Shown: positions 59,733 through 64,000 of the stretch, in pieces
How the letters are laid out: each line of letters opens with the position of its first letter
Position numbering within the stretch: position 1 is the stretch's first letter
Assembly: GCA_916610825.1 (NCBI GenBank)
Contig: OU744448.1
Coordinates: forward strand, 8,480,650-8,544,649
DNA: 64,000 nucleotides
Source: Haliclystus octoradiatus
Taxonomy: Eukaryota; Cnidaria; Staurozoa; Stauromedusae; Haliclystidae
Direction: 5' to 3'
Position numbers and translations under genes: made by a program
Notes under the pieces: model-generated
What the model was told of the DNA's origin: nothing
Database searches by the model: none
What the model saw: only the letters and a program-made list of their open reading frames with translations

Positions 59733-60161
59733 TAAAATTTGCAAAATCCAAGATGAATCGATAGAAGATATATATTCCAGAATAAATTACTACAGTGATC
59801 ACTGCAATTTTTCACAATTCAAAGATATGGCCGATCCACAGAACTGTCTGCAGAGCCTAAATAATTGATTTTTATCAATGGTTTTACAGTTGAAAAAATG
59901 TGAAAATTTGCAGAAGAGATTTCAATACCAAAAGAAACGAATGCGTATATGTGACAACGATAAAGTGAACACAGAGAAAGAGATATAAATTTGCAAGAGC
60001 ACTCACCCACTAGAAATAAATGCGCATACATTGTTATAAGCAAATATAATATGACATCATTATAATGGTAATGACTGATGTGGCATGTCATGTCTGTCTA
60101 AGAAATTATGGCGCAAAGTCAATTACCCCAAATTGAATGCCACCAACAAAATGTTAAAGCC

Positions 60162-60432
60162 TGGTTTCCATATAGCAAATTTGCCTGCGTCGTTGCCTGC
60201 GACATTTGCCTGGGTCACAGCCGTAGACATTTAATGATCTTTTTTATATTGTTTCGACCGGATATCATTTGTCTTGCCTGACTGACTTCAAAGTTGGAGT
60301 GAGTTCAACTTTGAAATGACACAGGCAAGACTAATGATATCCGGTAGAAACAATAGAAAAAAGATCATTAAATGTCTACGGCTGTGACCCAGGCAAATGT
60401 CGCAGGCAAATTTACTATATGGAAACCAGGCT
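60162..60432. mobile_element. Harbinger-like foldback MITE
   Basis: Two arms of about 120 bp: agcctggtttccatatagca ... gcgacatttgcctgggtcac ... gccgtagacatttaatgatc, mirrored exactly in order at 60310-60432. Outside sequence is ...gttaa | agcctgg ... ccaggct | taact, a 3-bp TAA duplication as used by PIF/Harbinger transposons. One long near-perfect hairpin. Confidence 0.85.
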
Positions 60433-61095
60433 TAACTTGTTAGTAAAGATCATGCCAAATGCTGAAAGTAACATCAGCCATACATTTGCAAACAGTTGTT
60501 TGTACCACAACAACTTTTTTAGGGTGATTTCTCGGTCTAGTCCATGGTCTAGTTTCAATATACAAACACACTTATTCAATATTGCATATTTTACACAATA
60601 AAGACATTTAAACAATATAATATTGAGTTTAAATTTTTAAGTTTTTAATTTTTAAACATAAACATTTTAACATTGAACATTTTGAACATAAACATTTTAA
60701 CATTTCAAATTTTACTAGGTATTTGGTTCTTTTTATAATTTATCGAAACCTCGATACTCTTATAAAGCGCTTTAGAATATATTCCTTAAAGTTTAAGCGC
60801 TATATAAAACTAAATTTATTATTATATTATTAATACGTACATAAATCTCACGAGAAAGTCAGTACATCATCACCATCATCATCATCATCTATTTCTCGAC
60901 TATCAACTTACTAAATTACTTTAACGTTTTGCAATATATCCGGATCTATCTTTGAAACTCCGTTACATCAAACTTTGAATACATTTTCCCAAATCTTGAT
61001 TAAGCGTTGATAGTTCAAAATTCAAACGCTATTGAATTGAAAATTACAATAACGATAATGTGCATGATTTACTTTCTGTTATTTTCCACTTTTAT
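60433..61095. other. AT-rich DNA, no gene supported
   Basis: Contains simple aacattttaaca repeats (60655-60715) and a catcatcatc run near 60880. The upstream exons of TBC1D19 should lie in this region or beyond but were not recognised. Confidence 0.4.
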
Positions 61096-61101
61096 CTTAG
61101 G

Positions 61102-61692
61102 GATATCTGCTACATTGGCGAATGTCCGCTCTATGGTTCAGGCATCTGTTTGAGGCAGCAATGTTACCAGGCTCGGCAGCAGAGAGCGACTGCGAGCAAG
61201 TACTAATGCAGCCACACCTGGGAGGTCATCCCCATGTTTGCGCCAACAACCCAGAGTGGAACCTCTACAAAAGCCAATCGAGGAGAGAAAATGCGAACTT
61301 GTATTGGTGGAATATTCAGATAATGTAAGCAATATGCTCTCTGAAGATTCTGAGATAATCAGAGGTTATAGATCAATTTTAACCGATTACAAAGAAGTCA
61401 GTATATCTGGGCCAAAATAGCAAATGCTATTAAAATAAAATATATCCTATTTGGTCCAGACGACTTCGTCATCATGAAGGTGACACGGAAGAGTTTAAGC
61501 ATTCCTGCTGCAGCTACTGACTACAAATATGATTATCGGCAAAAGCTGATAGGACAAGGAGCCATTTATATTGGCATAAATGAGTGTTTGAGATATAAAG
61601 TTGACAGATCCAAAATTAATGCTCCACTTGATAATTTTTATGATGATGATGAAATTATTTTTAGACAATTAGCAATAAACGATAGTAAGTAA
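61102..61692 (+). other. unassigned open-frame cluster
   Basis: Overlapping frames after a tcttag|ggatatctg acceptor-like site. One reads RVEPLQKPIEERKCEL then YSDNVSNMLSEDSEIIRGY to a stop near 61420; another (61474-61692) reads YDYRQKLIGQGAIYIGINE then DDDEIIFRQLAINDSK. Composition is protein-like but no family was recognised and phases do not join. It sits beside transposase remnants, so it may be part of a mobile element. Confidence 0.3.
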
Positions 61693-62250
61693 GAATTGTG
61701 TGGACTTAGCAGATTTAATAGTTACCAATCTCCTCTGCTTGACGTTGAAGCGGAACCGCAGATTTGATAATGGGCAGGAGGGCAAATTTCTTCTTTCCGC
61801 ACTGCCTGGTTAGCATATGACAAGGCATTTAAGGAGCACGTCGCTGCCACTCAATTGTGTGATTGGTCGGTCTTGAATAATCAGCTGTATAGCTAATGAT
61901 CAGCTATATAGGTTATATACAGCAGGTTCTGCTTCACAACAAAATATCGTTCATTTAGTCCAAGAAGCAAATGGGAATAGTCTACCACAAGATATATGCA
62001 AAACGTGGAATCAGGGTAGATGCGTAAATTTGCTCGCCGATGTTGTGTCTGTTCTGGCGTCCAACGGGAAACTGAATATCTGAACAGGCACTCATTGCAA
62101 AACTATATGAACTACACTGTACCTACATTAGCAAAAAGAAATCAATTGTTTACATTTGAAAATAAACTGCATGAACAAGATGGGGTTCTTCTTCTCTTGG
62201 TCAATTGATGGCAAACACCAAGAAATATCAAAGATTCAAGAGTCAAACAA

Positions 62251-62381
62251 ATCTCACTAAAGTTAATGAATATGATTGCCCTTGATAATCAGCCTTTTTT
62301 GTTAGTTGAAGATGAAGGATTTCAGGAATTAATGAGTACAAAGTATAGTCGATCTAATTGTATGATTATAGCCAATGGCGT
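62251..62381 (+). pseudogene. hAT transposase fragment
   Basis: One frame reads LMNMIALDNQPFLLVEDEGF then QELMSTKYSRSN. The block D-N/L-Q-P-F-S-x-V-E-D-x-G-F-R-x-L is diagnostic of hAT (ZBED-like) transposases at the start of the catalytic domain. Only about 44 residues survive; the rest of the transposase is absent nearby. Confidence 0.8.
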
Positions 62382-62669
62382 TTGGACTTGCGCACATACA
62401 AATGTTCATTAGTTAACAATCATAACAATTACATCCATTCATCCAAAACATTGAGCAATCGATCTATGTGGGTGAATAAATGGCAGCTAAATATCGCAAA
62501 TTAAAAATGCTTTACACTTTCTATTGGCAACTTGAGCGTCCCTTTCGTAGAATACACATTATGCGGCCACACCATTGATAGTGTAGAGAGATTTGTGACT
62601 TAAAACCATCAAATCACTGCTCTATGATATCAAAAGTCAAAGCTCATGGACAATCTTATCTCATTCTGA

Positions 62670-62860
62670 AGTACTTTTCATCATCAAATACCGCCGTTTA
62701 ATCAGATCTTGTAAAGTGTATGTACGTCCAATTGTAAAATCCTTATCTCCTGTATGGAACGCATGGCTAGTGAAAGATATCAACAAAGTCGAATTGGTAC
62801 AAAGACATTTCACTAGAAAGTTATTAAAATTATCTAACCTGCAAATATGTATATCGTAAT
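62670..62860 (+). pseudogene. third LINE fragment
   Basis: Plus-strand frame KVYVRPIVKSLSPVWNAWL then VELVQRHFTRKLLKLSNL, the same block as at 8.4-9.1 and 35.2 kb, in a more degraded copy. It separates the hAT fragment from the P-like fragment. Confidence 0.8.
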
Positions 62861-63261
62861 TTAGCCTAAAGCCCGTATGTAAGTGAAATGCAATGTCTCC
62901 CTTATTTGCCTGTCTATTGGTGCAAATCAGCACAATGCATGGAACTGTTAGCCTCATTCAGCATATAGATTTAAAAATTCAAATTTTTATTTTTACTCAA
63001 ATATTTGGTGGATCATTTTTATTAATTTACTTTTTTGTATATATAATCATGAGATAATTCTTAAAACAATAATGCTATTTACATAAATACGTCACAAGCC
63101 AATCGCACCATATCATCCAACTACAAATGGTCAAGCATGGTCAATTATTAACCACCTAAGGCAAAAACAATCATAGACTAGATGATATATGTCATATTTG
63201 TTTGAATTCTATCAAAGATGAAGTTATCAACCCTCTGTAGTGTACTACAATTATTTGTTTT

Positions 63262-64000
63262 ACAGTTTCGTTACATTTGCTAATGGCTGATGCTGGTGTT
63301 ACTGGAAGTCAGCTATCTGCATTGTTCTGGAAAGCAGTAGGAATTTTAGAAGTCTTCTCGTGCACTGAGAGTTGTAGCGACTGTTGGAGATGGGGCCTCT
63401 TCAAATCGTAATTTCTTCAACCTTCATGGTTATATGGAAGGCTCCAGCACAAACAATGTTGTCCACAAAGCCCAAAATATTTTCTCTCCAAATTCATTCA
63501 TCTATTTCTTCTCTGATGCACCACATTTGATAAAGACATTGCGTGATTGTTGTACCAGTCTGGCACAGCATCACAATTAATGTGGAATGATGGGAAATAT
63601 CTTCTGTGCTACCAGATAAGCAGTCTTTACAATGAAGATAAATAGAATGTGAACTCAAGCTATTGCCAAAACTCACAGCTTTGCATGTCATTCTCACTTT
63701 ATATTCCTAAACGAATGTTAGACTAGCTAGCTGTGTAGATGTTAAGTATAAATATTGCAGGTATTGACCTCATTTGGATCAGATGAATCTCTGGGGACAG
63801 CAACTTATGTCAGAATGATGGACAATTTCTTTGACGATTAAATGTTGAAATGACAGAAGACCCAGTCATACAGCTGTCCAACAAGACAAACATTATGTTC
63901 TCTTGATCTTAAGCAGAACTACAGACTTATATCAAGTCACTGGAAAATCATGTTGCTGACGATACGCTTTTTCAAATCGGAATTTCTTCAACCTTTGTGG
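63262..64000 (+). pseudogene. decayed P-element/THAP9-like transposase, runs off the window
   Basis: Fragments in several frames read RVVATVGDGASSNRNFF, NIFSPNSFIYFFSDAPHL, IKTLRDCCTSLAQHHN, MWNDGKYL, then LTSFGSDESLGTATYV. This is the order found in P-element/THAP9 transposases from the catalytic core into the GTP-binding insertion. The coding sequence is interrupted by stops and frame changes, so it is not functional. The words tcaaatcgtaatttcttcaa at 63400 recur, diverged, at 63971-63990, suggesting a partial tandem copy. Confidence 0.85.

Noticed and set aside
62010-62110. Short Cys-rich stretch with CVC and a WNQGRC motif
   Set aside because: Too short and ambiguous to assign to any mobile-element or host family.

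Overview
This is about 64 kb of AT-rich animal nuclear DNA with many short exons, GT-AG introns, SINEs, MITEs and LINE remnants. The two genes that can be named, PDS5 and TBC1D19, are conserved across animals. The compact exons, AT-rich introns and apparently axonemal small proteins suit a marine invertebrate, perhaps a tunicate or similar deuterostome. The species cannot be fixed from sequence alone. All exons were read by eye from splice sites, reading phase and remembered human homologues; no alignment was run.

1-30.5 kb (+): the 3' two thirds of a PDS5 cohesin-regulator gene, with 22 exons joined in one reading phase, a terminal stop at 30466 and a polyadenylation signal just after it. 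Its first visible intron carries a 10.03-kb composite mobile element (961-10990) bounded by a perfect 8-bp duplication. Inside it are two different tandem arrays and, in its right third, inverted-repeat elements nested three deep plus a LINE fragment. A second intron begins with a TA-type MITE placed exactly in the splice donor. Near the C terminus an exon coding for an acidic tail has been duplicated together with intron sequence.

30.5-42.4 kb: three small genes. A coiled-coil protein lies on the minus strand (32611-34477). An unassigned basic, Tyr/Pro-rich protein lies on the minus strand (35415-37869). A 192-residue protein of microtubule-associated appearance lies on the plus strand (39156-42032). 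They could be ciliary or axonemal, but that is inference.

42.4-60 kb (-): TBC1D19, a TBC-domain protein, with 18 exons recovered from the stop at 42374 up to about 59.7 kb. The extreme N terminus and two internal segments were not found. Its introns hold two sets of plus-strand coding exons (48.3-49.5 kb and 51.5-57.3 kb), so genes appear to be interleaved on opposite strands. One TBC1D19 exon also has an inverted, splice-dead copy at 46.6-46.7 kb.

60-64 kb: a transposon graveyard with a palindromic Harbinger-like MITE, a hAT transposase fragment, a LINE fragment and a decayed P-element/THAP9-like transposase running off the window end.

About a dozen dispersed repeat families recur throughout, including a Tigger-like TA MITE, a family built of GTTCATGAAC words, two tRNA-derived SINEs and several foldbacks.
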